Below, in pieces: positions 44,301-52,287 of a stretch of 64,000 bases of DNA. This stretch comes from UPXZ01 sp964634605 (GTDB lineage Bacteria > Bacteroidota > Bacteroidia > Bacteroidales > Paludibacteraceae), in NCBI GenBank assembly GCA_964634605.1, contig CAZWLJ010000002.1:124001-188000 (forward strand). Reading direction: 5' to 3'. The notes beneath the pieces were generated by a model. That model was not told the DNA's origin, made no database searches, and was given only the letters and a program-made list of their open reading frames with translations. The stretch's first letter is position 1. Each line of letters begins with the position of its first letter. Position numbers and translations under genes: made by a program.

Positions 44301-45608
44301 AGCATCTACGGAGGCGATCCTGCAACCAATGTTATTGTTCGTAAATACAACGAAGCACTGAACTTGAGCTATAGTTATCAGGAAAAATGGGAAGACCTGG
44401 ATCCGGCTTTACACATGATGCTACCCTACTACGGATATGAAATCACTCAACCAATAGAAAACACGAAACATAGCTTTGCAGGCACCCTGGTAACTGATTT
44501 ATCCAACACGCTTAGTTTCAGTATATCGCCTGAAGGAACCTATGCACGTGGAAATTACATACTGGCTAACCCGTATGCAGCACCGATATACATCAGCAAT
44601 ATCGAAGCAACGGATTTGGTAAATCTGGCACCTGCCATCTACATCTATAATACCGGAAGCCGTCAGAACTGGATTAGTGCAAGCGGTGAAAGTCAGCTGG
44701 GATCTCAACCCGGAACTTATACATCTGTTCCGGTTAACTCAGCTACTACTATAGATATGCCTCAGATACCTTCCATGCAGGCTTTTATGGTAAAAGCACT
44801 ATCAGCCACAGCCCCGGAAACAAAATTCACATTCCGGTACGACTGGGTGTACAAAGAAGACGGTGATACAACAACTAACCGTGCAATGCGGGTGAAGAGT
44901 TCGAAGGTTCCTGCTGTTATAAGCACTACCAACTCCGACATCAAACCATTGATTAAAATGGATGTGATCGGTGAAAACGGTTCGGACCGCGTGTACCTCA
45001 TCACGGCAGCAGGTACCGGTAAAGCCTACGATGCAGGCTGGGACGGCTACAAGACCCTGAGCACCGACAATGTGCAGCTCTTTGCCCTGGATGCGGACAA
45101 CAAACGGATGCAGGTAAATACCGACAACGATCTGAATGAAACCTTCATCGGATTCCGGTCGGCCGGCGAAAGCAGTTACACGCTGCGGTTTACATTCAAC
45201 AACGAAATGCAGGGAGTATATGAATCACTCTACGTGCAGGATCTGGCAACCGGCATCGTGCAGGAAATTACCGACGGTATGACCATGACATTTGCCGCAT
45301 CGCCTGCAGGAGCCACCGAAAAACGATTCAAACTGACTGCTTCGAAAATCATTACCGGAGTAAATACACCGGCCGGCGAAAACGCTGTCAGGCTGGCAGC
45401 AAACTCCACCGTAATAACCGTTGAAAACAGCACCGGCAGTGAAGTGAGAGTAACCGTGTACAACCTGGTAGGGCAACCCATACTGACTGAAACAGTTCCG
45501 AACGGCGTACGGCTTATAAGCCACAAACTAATGAAGGGTACTTATGTTATCGAAGCCAAGTCGATAAACAATAGCAGCAGAGTAATTTTAAAATCAATTA
45601 TTCAATAG
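41373..45608 (+). CDS. Giant secreted/surface protein with type IX-like C-terminal domain
   Basis: The 1411-residue protein has a signal peptide (to about 29) and mostly Thr/Asn/Ser-rich beta-structure. A region around residues 540-620 resembles an adhesin-type repeat domain (SPVTPLNSEVLPGEEIEYKL). The last about 70 residues (SEVRVTVYNLVGQPIL and GTYVIEAKS) look like the C-terminal sorting domain of type IX secretion substrates. That system exports proteins across the outer membrane and anchors them to the surface, so adhesion or surface-layer function is likely. The final 600 bp differ sharply in base composition from the rest: in the sample line 45001-45060, 36 of 60 bases are G or C, against 19 of 60 at 43621-43680. 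Confidence 0.75.
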   Translation: MKHLNKITNKAVLLAAGMMMLLLWLPANAQVQIPFTQRTSTYTPTTKIYNIKGDFQMIGNTNITTPGQVDNGNISMTYVDVDNITSTLNSSSATLELSTEYGANPECSNIIYAGLYWLGRAHDGGTTSPNTFSVTKTVPNYSATPTLTTVNYNGSPVSGLTTDGISHNEAIPNTSYTLTISRMGTTLFYPRYTFTSNAGGPTVIFESQVVSTNYNVRYSTDNGASWTNASDQVVSNPYGTNRRLITFTPVAIYNNTDGTSFTVNSLFRDSRDDRTETQTIEATRTFANVTVKYLTYPTTSVTKAYDKSVVYLKHASKTTYTTITAADINFTQNIYYPTTSEGYMYSAYAEVTDYVRENGLGEYTVADIALNEGNGTSTGFFGGWGMIVVYENSKMKWRDVTIFDGYAYVQGNTTTSFTLPVSGFRTAQSGDISMKLGLIAGEGDSGIAGDYFEIIDLANNWVRLNHDGNTTGNFFNSSIPAPNPRNPQYTNNTGVDIAMFNIDNTDNYIITNNQTSTTFRYGSTQDTYVIPVIAMAVDAYIPDVHAFISVTSLNGSPVTPLNSEVLPGEEIEYKLDLTNPSEPVINGKIVIPIPYTAEYISSSAVYFQGTGGASPAQPQLVTSGASKFIEWYIGNIPTGALPTDILASMTFKLEATDDCFLLVNENCSPKVLVQGSGSGTGLNSGAPFTNLRFIHGFKDGICQDEPILGPLSIDIDATDFVNANCGDEIAQGGVQTFSFCQNPTSSTIAFNQIAYNYPEGTRFYNAIETEDVDGIILVKPASGAIEYTSTSTFPNTLGTITYYALPAGLSTCWWEFEIEVEICNLWYGGIDTDWGKAGNWTQDYIPLPTDDVFFATTLNWSSEAQNDLKLDQDRSARNIVNYSSKRLIIPVNTTLTVDDDCETGSASKLIIESEVGQANGALVLNNPTGNTGIQATVEFASKSKPGTGTWPRVWQFFGPPVVDRTLTGLFGSNVQGSIYGGDPATNVIVRKYNEALNLSYSYQEKWEDLDPALHMMLPYYGYEITQPIENTKHSFAGTLVTDLSNTLSFSISPEGTYARGNYILANPYAAPIYISNIEATDLVNLAPAIYIYNTGSRQNWISASGESQLGSQPGTYTSVPVNSATTIDMPQIPSMQAFMVKALSATAPETKFTFRYDWVYKEDGDTTTNRAMRVKSSKVPAVISTTNSDIKPLIKMDVIGENGSDRVYLITAAGTGKAYDAGWDGYKTLSTDNVQLFALDADNKRMQVNTDNDLNETFIGFRSAGESSYTLRFTFNNEMQGVYESLYVQDLATGIVQEITDGMTMTFAASPAGATEKRFKLTASKIITGVNTPAGENAVRLAANSTVITVENSTGSEVRVTVYNLVGQPILTETVPNGVRLISHKLMKGTYVIEAKSINNSSRVILKSIIQ

Positions 45609-45714
45609 GATAACAGAATGAAAAAGTCTCCGGGTAACTGAAAGGTAATAATACCTGAAAAAAACCCGAAAACCGAATCAAAAAGTTATACTGAAAAACA
45701 AAAAAAACTAAATT

Positions 45715-46362
45715 ATGAAAACTAAAATAGCAGCTATAAGTTTATTAACGGTGGCAATACTCGTGCTTTCGATACTGATATTGCAAACCACTGTGAGCAA
45801 TATAAAGGATGAAGCACTGATACTAACCACGACGTCCGGTGACACCCGGATTGCTCAGGATGAGATAACCGAAGGAGTACTCGAACTGCCTGTTTACAAA
45901 AAAAGAAGTATATCTGCAACTCGTCATTCGCAGGCATACACAGGTCAAAATTCATCACGATCCATTTTACCTTCGAAAATCAGCGAAGAAGGAATTGCAT
46001 CGACCAATCCGCATTCTTACACTGGTTCCGCTACGAGTGTGAAAGGTTCACAAAAATCATCGGATGAAGGCGGTTCTGTTAATTACAGACCCCTGGCATC
46101 ATTACCTTCGTGGCGTGCAAAACCTTCGGGAGCAATGAGTGCATCGCCGGGAGCCGGTACGGATGCCGCACAGAAGGTTTCCAATGTCTCGGCCCCGTTT
46201 TCGGGTGGCGGCCTCTCAGGCCCGATGCGAATGGATGGCGATGATGAAAATCCGCCACCCGAAGGAATGCCCGTAGGCAACGGACTGTGGCTGATGATAG
46301 CATTTGCAGGTATTTACATACTGATAAAAAGGATAAAAGAAAACAGCCATGTAATTCATTAA
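45715..46362 (+). CDS. Secreted protein with C-terminal PVGNG-transmembrane-basic sorting-like tail
   Basis: The 215-residue protein has an N-terminal hydrophobic segment (about 6-26), a Ser/Ala/Pro-rich low-complexity middle and a tripartite end: PPPEGMPVGNG (about 177-187), a transmembrane stretch (about 188-203) and a basic KRIKENSHVIH tail. Short Pro/Gly motif, membrane span and basic tail resemble sorting tags such as the PID/PVG-type C-termini of Bacteroidota. I do not see the processing enzyme in this window. It lies 106 bp after the giant secreted protein and ends the cluster before a terminator. Confidence 0.6.
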   Translation: MKTKIAAISLLTVAILVLSILILQTTVSNIKDEALILTTTSGDTRIAQDEITEGVLELPVYKKRSISATRHSQAYTGQNSSRSILPSKISEEGIASTNPHSYTGSATSVKGSQKSSDEGGSVNYRPLASLPSWRAKPSGAMSASPGAGTDAAQKVSNVSAPFSGGGLSGPMRMDGDDENPPPEGMPVGNGLWLMIAFAGIYILIKRIKENSHVIH

Positions 46363-46402
46363 CACACACCGTATTATATGGTGTTTCATAATCTCCAATC
46401 AG

Positions 46403-46436
46403 AATTAAGGTTTATTCAGCCGGATAGACCTTAATT
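46403..46436 (+). terminator. Intrinsic terminator after the secreted-protein cluster
   Basis: 13-bp stem (one G-T pair) from AATTAAGGTTTAT to ATAGACCTTAATT with an 8-nt loop, followed by T residues. Confidence 0.85.
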
Positions 46437-46538
46437 TTTTTATTCCCTCACTGAGCTGCACTTGGCCGCGAAAATCAGTCATTTGTATTTTTTTTATATT
46501 TCCACTCACTACCCGTTGATATAGTACAATAATTTCTC

Positions 46539-46546
46539 TATTTTTG
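46539..46546 (+). promoter_or_regulatory. Bacteroidota -7 promoter box for the PASTA gene
   Basis: TATTTTTG matches TAnnTTTG and lies about 48 bp before the PASTA-protein ATG. Confidence 0.6.
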
Positions 46547-46593
46547 TAGATTAATTAGTAGATTCAGAATGAATCGTCACATCAGTTTGAATT

Positions 46594-47469
46594 ATGGGGA
46601 AAAAAGAAAATTTCTGGAACAACACTTACTTCGGGTACATAATTAAAAATATTCTTATCGCTTCAGGAGTAATGATGGGTTTGATACTCGTCACGCTTCT
46701 GCTCATCAATATCTACACCAACCACGGAAACTCCGAAAAAGTGCCCGACCTGCGGGGATCCTCGCTCGAGGAAGCCCGTCTGATGCTCGACAGACATCAC
46801 CTTATAGCAGAAATCATCGATTCGGTGTACCTCAGAGATAAAAAACTCGGAACCATAATCGAGCAGAATCCTGCTCCCAACAGCATAGTGAAACCCGGAA
46901 GACCAGTTTACCTGATTATCAACTCCAAATCGGTACGTAAAATCAAGCTTCCCGATGTAAGAGACGTCTCTTTGCGGCAGGCAGAAGCCATGATCAAATC
47001 GCTTGGAATAAACATTGCCACTGTGCAGTACGCACCTTCGGAATACAGAGACCTGGTACTCGACATCAAATACAAGGGACAAACACTTCTGCCGGGTTCC
47101 AAAATTCCGGAAGGAAGTTCGGTTGTGCTCATAGCAGGCGACGGATACGGTGGCACCACCGATTCGTCGGGAGTGCCTTCGGTCAAAGGGCTTGACCTCA
47201 ACGCTGCCATTGAAATTATCAATGCATCGGCATTCGTGCAGGGTGGCATCATTTACGATGTGACTCCCAACGGCAACGAAAGTCAGTACATCGTCTATCA
47301 GCAACGCCCCGAACCCGGCGAACCGGTTTCGGCTGGCAGCGCCATTGATTTGTTTCTGAGCAAAGACCACTCACGCCTCAACGAAGAACTGCCTCCGCCT
47401 GTGAAAAGAAAAACCACTGAAGAAAAACAGGTAAAAGAAAAAGAGCAAGATATCGAAGAATTCTTTTAA
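46594..47469 (+). CDS. Membrane-anchored PASTA-domain protein
   Basis: The 291-residue protein has one transmembrane helix (about 17-38) and three PASTA domains outside (about 45-110, 112-185 and 190-265), recognisable from KVPDLRGSSLEEARLMLD, KLPDVRDVSLRQAEAMI and GVPSVKGLDLNAAIEII. A charged tail of Lys/Glu follows. PASTA modules bind muropeptides or lipid II in kinases and penicillin-binding proteins; here they stand alone without a kinase or transpeptidase domain. It lies 188 bp before the RluA-type gene. Confidence 0.9.
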   Translation: MGKKENFWNNTYFGYIIKNILIASGVMMGLILVTLLLINIYTNHGNSEKVPDLRGSSLEEARLMLDRHHLIAEIIDSVYLRDKKLGTIIEQNPAPNSIVKPGRPVYLIINSKSVRKIKLPDVRDVSLRQAEAMIKSLGINIATVQYAPSEYRDLVLDIKYKGQTLLPGSKIPEGSSVVLIAGDGYGGTTDSSGVPSVKGLDLNAAIEIINASAFVQGGIIYDVTPNGNESQYIVYQQRPEPGEPVSAGSAIDLFLSKDHSRLNEELPPPVKRKTTEEKQVKEKEQDIEEFF

Positions 47470-47657
47470 AAAAAATGCTCCCAGATCATCAAATTCACTT
47501 CAGAATAACATGAAGTGCGATGTGAGAATGCTTCTCTCTGTCCGAAAAGAAATGAGATTCAATCCGATTTTAAAAAACGTTTTACCTGTTGTGGAGGTTT
47601 TTTCACAATTTAACGCGGAGCAGGATGCAGCAATTTTTATAAAAAAAGCAGAAAACA

Positions 47658-48731
47658 GTGACAGATCTTTTTGAAGACATAGAGTCAGATATCGATTCCG
47701 ACGAAATTCCGGCGGGGAATGAGCAGTACGAACATTTTCGCTTCGAAGTGGACAAGGGACAGTCGCTGCTCCGGATTGATAAATATCTGACCGACAAGAT
47801 AGCCTATATTTCAAGAAACCGCATCCAGGATGCTGCAGATGGTGGTCATATACTGGTGAACGGCAAACCGGTAAAATCAAACTACAAGGTAAAGCCACTG
47901 GATGTGATTACCATCGTGCTGGCATACCCGCGTATAGCCATCGAAATCAAACCGCAGGATATCCCCATACAGATTGTATACGAAGATGATGAGTTGCTGG
48001 TAATCGACAAGCAGCCGGGGCTGGTGGTGCATCCCGGAGTAGGCAACTACGAAGGCACACTGCTGAATGCCATTGCCTTTCATCTGAAAGACAATCCGGA
48101 TTTCGATCCCAACGACTCGCGGGTGGGACTGGTACACCGGATCGACAAGGACACATCAGGATTGCTGCTCATAGCCAAAACGCCCAACGCAAAAACCAAA
48201 CTCGGCAAACAGTTTTTCGATAAAACAACCCACCGAACCTACAACGCCCTGGTGTGGGGAAATGTGAAAGAGGATGAAGGAACCATTACAGGTGACCTGG
48301 GTCGCGACCCGCGCGACCGGATGCTTTTTACCGTTTTTCCCGAAGGTGAAAATCCGCTGGCTAAACATGCCGTAACTCACTACCGGGTGCTGGAAAGATT
48401 AGGCTACGTTACGCTGGTGGAGTGCCGCCTCGAAACCGGACGCACCCATCAGATACGCGTTCACATGAAATACATCGGCCATACACTCTTCAACGATGAA
48501 CGGTACGGCGGAAACGAGATACTGAAAGGCAACCGCACGGCCAAATACCAGCAATTTATCCGAAACTGCTTTGAAATATGTCCGCGACAGGCGCTCCATG
48601 CCCGAACACTCGGTTTTACCCATCCCACTACCGGCAAAGAAATGAACTTTGAAAGTGAACTGCCCGGGGACATGCAGCAACTGACAGAGAAGTGGAGAAA
48701 CTATGCAAAAAACACCGCTTTGCCGGATTAA
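47658..48731 (+). CDS. rluD: RluA-family 23S rRNA pseudouridine synthase (RluD-like)
   Basis: The 357-residue protein begins with an acidic leader (DLFEDIESDIDSDE), then an S4 RNA-binding domain (about 38-95), then the RluA catalytic domain with VHRIDKDTSGLLL (about 158-170, catalytic Asp) and later CRLETGRTHQIRVH. These enzymes isomerise uridine to pseudouridine, probably in helix 69 of 23S rRNA if RluD-like, although RluA and RluC subtypes share the motifs. The acidic N-terminal extension of about 25 residues is longer than in E. coli. The carotenoid cluster follows after about 340 bp; ddl, which I would expect near it, lies beyond the cluster. Confidence 0.9.
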   Translation: MTDLFEDIESDIDSDEIPAGNEQYEHFRFEVDKGQSLLRIDKYLTDKIAYISRNRIQDAADGGHILVNGKPVKSNYKVKPLDVITIVLAYPRIAIEIKPQDIPIQIVYEDDELLVIDKQPGLVVHPGVGNYEGTLLNAIAFHLKDNPDFDPNDSRVGLVHRIDKDTSGLLLIAKTPNAKTKLGKQFFDKTTHRTYNALVWGNVKEDEGTITGDLGRDPRDRMLFTVFPEGENPLAKHAVTHYRVLERLGYVTLVECRLETGRTHQIRVHMKYIGHTLFNDERYGGNEILKGNRTAKYQQFIRNCFEICPRQALHARTLGFTHPTTGKEMNFESELPGDMQQLTEKWRNYAKNTALPD

Positions 48732-48988
48732 ATCCCACACATCAGATCCATGCGTCGCTTACAGGCGCAAATTGCTGTTTCTGAAACAGAAATACCCACA
48801 TTAATCAGGTAATCAACTATCACTTCCGGGAATAATTGAAGTATTAATGATTATTATGAAAATACTTTTTCCCGGAAAATAACCCTAAAATAACATAAGA
48901 GCCTCGTTAGGTACCGTACAGAGTATTCCTGATGGCTTTTCTAAAAGATTTCAGGTATTCGTATTCCAAAGAAACCCGGTTTGCATCA
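48732..48988. other. Intergenic gap between rluD and the carotenoid operon
   Basis: About 260 bp without a gene. I see no strong terminator hairpin after rluD. A weakly repetitive AT-rich stretch leads into the carotenoid promoter. Confidence 0.5.
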
Positions 48989-49020
48989 TTTGGTGAATGA
49001 AATAATTTGATTTATTTTTG
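48989..49020 (+). promoter_or_regulatory. Promoter of the carotenoid operon (-33 TTTG and -7 TATTTTTG)
   Basis: TTTG at 48989-48992 and TATTTTTG at 49013-49020 are 20 bp apart, near the Bacteroidota consensus spacing. It is the only strong promoter found before the ten carotenoid genes, whose gaps are too small for others. No light-regulator or MerR-type site was recognised. Confidence 0.65.
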
Positions 49021-49068
49021 TAGAAGTTAGTGCGATAGTAATCATAAAATGCACCCGTTAATCACCGT

Positions 49069-49932
49069 ATGAAAAATGCTTCAGGTAATTCCAAAGATCA
49101 GTACGATGAACTTTCTTTTCAGCTAAGTGAACAAATTACACGAAAGTACAGTACTTCTTTCCACTCAGCCACCATGCTTTTCGGCTTTGAAACCAGAAAA
49201 GCTATTCAGAGCATTTACGGATTTGTACGATTGGCAGATGAGATAGTAGATACTTTTCACGGAAAAAACAAAGAGTACTTGCTCCAAAAATTTGAATCGG
49301 ACTACTATGATTCATACAAGCAGGGCATCAGCCTCAACCCGTTGCTCCATTCCTTTCAGCTTACTGTAAAAAAATATGCAATCGACGACGCGTATATCCA
49401 GGATTTCCTTTCGAGCATGAAAACCGATTTGCAGAAAAAAGAGTACAAAAGCCAGTCGGAAATTAACGATTATATCTACGGCTCGGCGGATGTGGTGGGA
49501 TTAATGTGTTTGAAGGTGTTTTGCAATGGCGATTTGCAGTTGTTCCAATCCCTCACAGTTCCGGCTATGCGGCTCGGTTCGGCATTTCAGAAAGTGAATT
49601 TCCTGCGGGATCTCCGAGAAGATATCCGGGAACTCGGCAGGTCATATTTTCCCGAAGTGGATTTGAACACGGAACCCGACGAAAATACAAAATCGATATT
49701 GGTCAAGGACATCGAAAAAGACTTTGAAACGGCCTTTACCGGTATCCGCAAACTGCCTTCGGACTCGCGCCTGGCAGTAATGGTAGCATACAGGTATTAC
49801 TCGCAACTACTGAAAAAAATCAAACATACTCCTGCATCAGAACTAATGAACCGGCGAATACGTGTATCCGACAGTAAAAAAATTGGCCTGTTAATCATTT
49901 CTGTTATCAGACACAAACTAAAACTGGAATAA
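49069..49932 (+). CDS. crtB: Phytoene synthase (squalene/phytoene synthase family)
   Basis: The 287-residue enzyme condenses two geranylgeranyl diphosphates to phytoene. First aspartate-rich motif DEIVD (57-61) in LADEIVDTF and the second region NFLRDLREDIRELGRSYFP (about 183-201) bind the Mg2+-diphosphate substrates. It is first in the operon and its stop overlaps the start of idi (TAATG). Squalene synthases share the motifs, but the carotenoid context decides. Confidence 0.9.
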   Translation: MKNASGNSKDQYDELSFQLSEQITRKYSTSFHSATMLFGFETRKAIQSIYGFVRLADEIVDTFHGKNKEYLLQKFESDYYDSYKQGISLNPLLHSFQLTVKKYAIDDAYIQDFLSSMKTDLQKKEYKSQSEINDYIYGSADVVGLMCLKVFCNGDLQLFQSLTVPAMRLGSAFQKVNFLRDLREDIRELGRSYFPEVDLNTEPDENTKSILVKDIEKDFETAFTGIRKLPSDSRLAVMVAYRYYSQLLKKIKHTPASELMNRRIRVSDSKKIGLLIISVIRHKLKLE

Positions 49933-50474
49933 TGGTACGTGAAAATTTTGTTCAGCTGGTGGATGATCAGGATAATCCGACAGGAGTGATGGAGAAGATG
50001 GCGGCACACCGTGAACCTGCATTACACCGGGCTATATCGGTATTTATTTTTAACTCAGCAGGTGAATGGCTGCTTCATCAGCGTGCCAACAACAAATACC
50101 ACTCCGCTGAACGCTGGACTAATGCCTGCTGCACCCACCCCTACGAGGGCGAAGGTTACATGGAGGCAGCTCAGAGGCGGCTCCGGCAGGAAATGGGTAT
50201 GACGTGTGAGCTTACACCAATGTTTCATTTTATATATAAAGCCAAAATTGACGAAGAACTGACTGAATATGAGTACGATCAGGTTTTTGTGGCAGTAACC
50301 GATGACCAGCCGCAACCAAACGAAGAGGAAGTGAAAGACTGGAAATACATGCGGTTCGATGAACTGGAAAATGATGTGAGAGAAAATCCCGAAAACTACA
50401 CAGTCTGGTTCCGGATCATATTTCAGCGGGTGCACAATGAATTAAACGGATCTATTAATCAAAAACAGAAATAG
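49932..50474 (+). CDS. idi: Isopentenyl-diphosphate delta-isomerase, type I (Nudix)
   Basis: The 180-residue enzyme interconverts IPP and DMAPP. The fold is Nudix-like, with the active-site Cys in NACCTHPYEGE (about 58-68), RLRQEMGM in the Nudix helix, and EYEYDQVF with the catalytic Glu. It overlaps crtB by one base and is followed by crtZ at the stop codon. Its place in the operon raises precursor supply for carotenoids. Confidence 0.95.
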   Translation: MVRENFVQLVDDQDNPTGVMEKMAAHREPALHRAISVFIFNSAGEWLLHQRANNKYHSAERWTNACCTHPYEGEGYMEAAQRRLRQEMGMTCELTPMFHFIYKAKIDEELTEYEYDQVFVAVTDDQPQPNEEEVKDWKYMRFDELENDVRENPENYTVWFRIIFQRVHNELNGSINQKQK

Positions 50475-50476
50475 TG

Positions 50477-50962
50477 ATGATGCTGAATATCATTATGCTT
50501 ATCGTCGGGTTTTCGATAATGGAATTTGTAGCCTGGTCGAACCACAAATACATCATGCATGGTTTTCTGTGGCGCTGGCACAAGGATCATCATGTGCGCG
50601 ACCGGCAGAAAGTTACCCAATCGGATCTGGCAAAAACAGAAGGCAACCGTTTTGAGAAAAACGACCTTTTTTTTATCGTATACGCTACTCCGGCTATTAT
50701 CCTCATGATTATTGGTATTGCATATCAAATAATGCCTGCATTATTCCTGAGTATCGGCATCACCCTTTACGGAATGACCTATTTCCTGATTCACGATGTG
50801 GTTATCCATCAGCGACTGAATATCCCCTGGCTGCTGAACTCCCGAAACCGCTACCTGCAAGCCATAATAAGGGCACACATAGCGCATCATCGTCCGAAGA
50901 AAAAATCCGATTTCTATAATTACGGACTGCTTATTTTTCCAAAAAAATTTTTCAACGAATAA
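50477..50962 (+). CDS. crtZ: Beta-carotene hydroxylase (CrtZ-type fatty-acid-hydroxylase family)
   Basis: The 161-residue, membrane-bound di-iron enzyme shows the histidine clusters HKYIMH, HKDHH, HDVVIHQR and HIAHHRP that bind the metals. CrtZ adds 3-hydroxyl groups to beta-ionone rings using O2. The first ATG is at 50477, the frame also allows GTG 50474 and ATG 50480, and the choice is not certain. It lies at the idi stop codon. An oxygen-requiring step implies that the cell meets oxygen. Confidence 0.9.
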   Translation: MMLNIIMLIVGFSIMEFVAWSNHKYIMHGFLWRWHKDHHVRDRQKVTQSDLAKTEGNRFEKNDLFFIVYATPAIILMIIGIAYQIMPALFLSIGITLYGMTYFLIHDVVIHQRLNIPWLLNSRNRYLQAIIRAHIAHHRPKKKSDFYNYGLLIFPKKFFNE

Positions 50963-50965
50963 GCT

Positions 50966-51655
50966 ATGGCCTTTTACCTGAGTGTGTTACTGTTCTCTTT
51001 TAGCATTCCGTTTCTGCTGAGTTTCGAACGGAAACTTGCTTTCTACCGGCAATGGAAATCGGCACTTCCGGCTATCGGAATAGTGGCCCTTATGTTTATT
51101 CTGATGGACATGCTTTACACTTATTTGAGTGTATGGGGCTTTAATCCGGAGTTTTACCTCGGTATCCGTCTTTTCAATTTACCGCTTGAAGAGGTACTTT
51201 TTTTTATTCTCATACCCTATGCCTGCGTTTTTTCGCACGAAGTGCTCAAACTCTATTTTCCGAAAATGCACATGAGTAAGAAAAACAGCAATATTCTTTC
51301 GGGGATCATGCTGGTAATGTCTTTTGTTCTCATTATTGCTGCATATCCGAGACTATACACGGTTTACAGTCTGGTGCTGATCATGATGGCACTGCTGCTG
51401 GCACTTTTTCTGGACAAGGAGAACGAGATGGGATTTTTCTATTTCAGTTTTTTGATAATGCTTATCCCTTTCCTGATTGTAAACGGACTGCTCACCGGTT
51501 TCTTTCTGGGCAGGGAAGTGGTGTGGTACAATGATGCCGAAAATGCATCACTGCGGATACTTACTATTCCGGTTGAAGATATTGGTTATGCTTTCGGGAT
51601 GCTTTTTTTTGTAATCCGGATTAAAAAAAGATTGGAAATTGGAACTAAAAACTAA
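50966..51655 (+). CDS. crtY: Fused heterodimer-type lycopene cyclase (CrtYcd)
   Basis: The 229-residue integral membrane protein has two repeats of the lycopene cyclase domain joined in one chain. The first has NLPLEEVLFF (PLEE, 73-76), the second IPVEDIGYA (PVED, 202-205); these PxE(E/D) motifs are the catalytic carboxylates. Actinobacteria encode the halves as CrtYc and CrtYd, whereas fused forms occur in archaea and Bacteroidota. It forms beta rings from lycopene; only one cyclase gene is present. It begins 3 bp after crtZ and overlaps the next gene by 17 bp. Confidence 0.9.
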   Translation: MAFYLSVLLFSFSIPFLLSFERKLAFYRQWKSALPAIGIVALMFILMDMLYTYLSVWGFNPEFYLGIRLFNLPLEEVLFFILIPYACVFSHEVLKLYFPKMHMSKKNSNILSGIMLVMSFVLIIAAYPRLYTVYSLVLIMMALLLALFLDKENEMGFFYFSFLIMLIPFLIVNGLLTGFFLGREVVWYNDAENASLRILTIPVEDIGYAFGMLFFVIRIKKRLEIGTKN

Positions 51656-52286
51656 ATATACCTCATCGGACTACAAGGTGACAGCCGCAATTGTCCTGTT
51701 CTACGCTGTTGGAATTGCAGGCTTCGAACTGCCGATGACTCACCCTGTTTTTGTAAGGCTTACACCACTGGCTCTGATTCTTTCGGTGCTGGTGCTGCTC
51801 AGGTACGACAAAGTATGGAAAAACAGACGATTCGGATGGTTTTCCCTTTTTGTCTTTACAGGAAGTTATCTGATTGAGGTTATCGGGGTGAACACCGGGT
51901 TGATTTTCGGAGAATACTCATACGGCGAAGGATTAAGTGTGAAATGGCTCGGAACGCCTCTGATGATAGGAATAAACTGGATTCTGATGGTTTACCTCAC
52001 TTCGGCAGTGGTTTCGGATTTATCGCGCAACTTCACCCTGCAGGTACTGCTGCCATCGGTTTTGATGGTAGCTTACGATGCCATCATGGAGCAGGTAGCC
52101 CACAGGATGGATATGTGGCAATGGGCAGGCGGTAGCATTCCGGTGCAAAATTACCTGATATGGGGACTGATGGCCGTGGTGTTTCATAGTGTGAAATATT
52201 TTGCGCGAATAGAGATAAACAATAAGATGGCACTACCCATCCTGATCATTCAATCTCTTTTCTTTGTTCTAATCCGGATACTTTAA
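51639..52286 (+). CDS. cruF: CruF-like carotenoid 1',2'-hydratase
   Basis: The 215-residue protein has about seven transmembrane helices and matches the carotenoid biosynthesis protein family (DUF422) that includes CruF and bisanhydrobacterioruberin hydratase. Recognisable segments are EVIGVNTGLIFGEYSYG and LGTPLMIGINWILM, with YDAIMEQVAHRMDMWQW later. The enzyme adds water to the psi end of a monocyclic or acyclic carotenoid. The start appears to be TTG at 51639, overlapping crtY by 17 bp; no ATG lies near the N-terminus. Confidence 0.8.
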   Translation: MELKTKYTSSDYKVTAAIVLFYAVGIAGFELPMTHPVFVRLTPLALILSVLVLLRYDKVWKNRRFGWFSLFVFTGSYLIEVIGVNTGLIFGEYSYGEGLSVKWLGTPLMIGINWILMVYLTSAVVSDLSRNFTLQVLLPSVLMVAYDAIMEQVAHRMDMWQWAGGSIPVQNYLIWGLMAVVFHSVKYFARIEINNKMALPILIIQSLFFVLIRIL

Positions 52287-52287
52287 T

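Noticed and set aside
46663..47370. 235-codon antisense frame over the PASTA gene
   Set aside because: Shadow of a well-supported gene; no motif and no promoter box.
49069..49932. Squalene synthase instead of phytoene synthase
   Set aside because: The operon contains desaturase, cyclase, hydroxylase and hydratase of carotenoid type and no hopanoid or sterol gene.
50966..51655. A linked rhodopsin gene, as in salinixanthin producers
   Set aside because: No seven-helix protein with a retinal lysine motif is present; the two membrane proteins here are the cyclase and the CruF-like hydratase.
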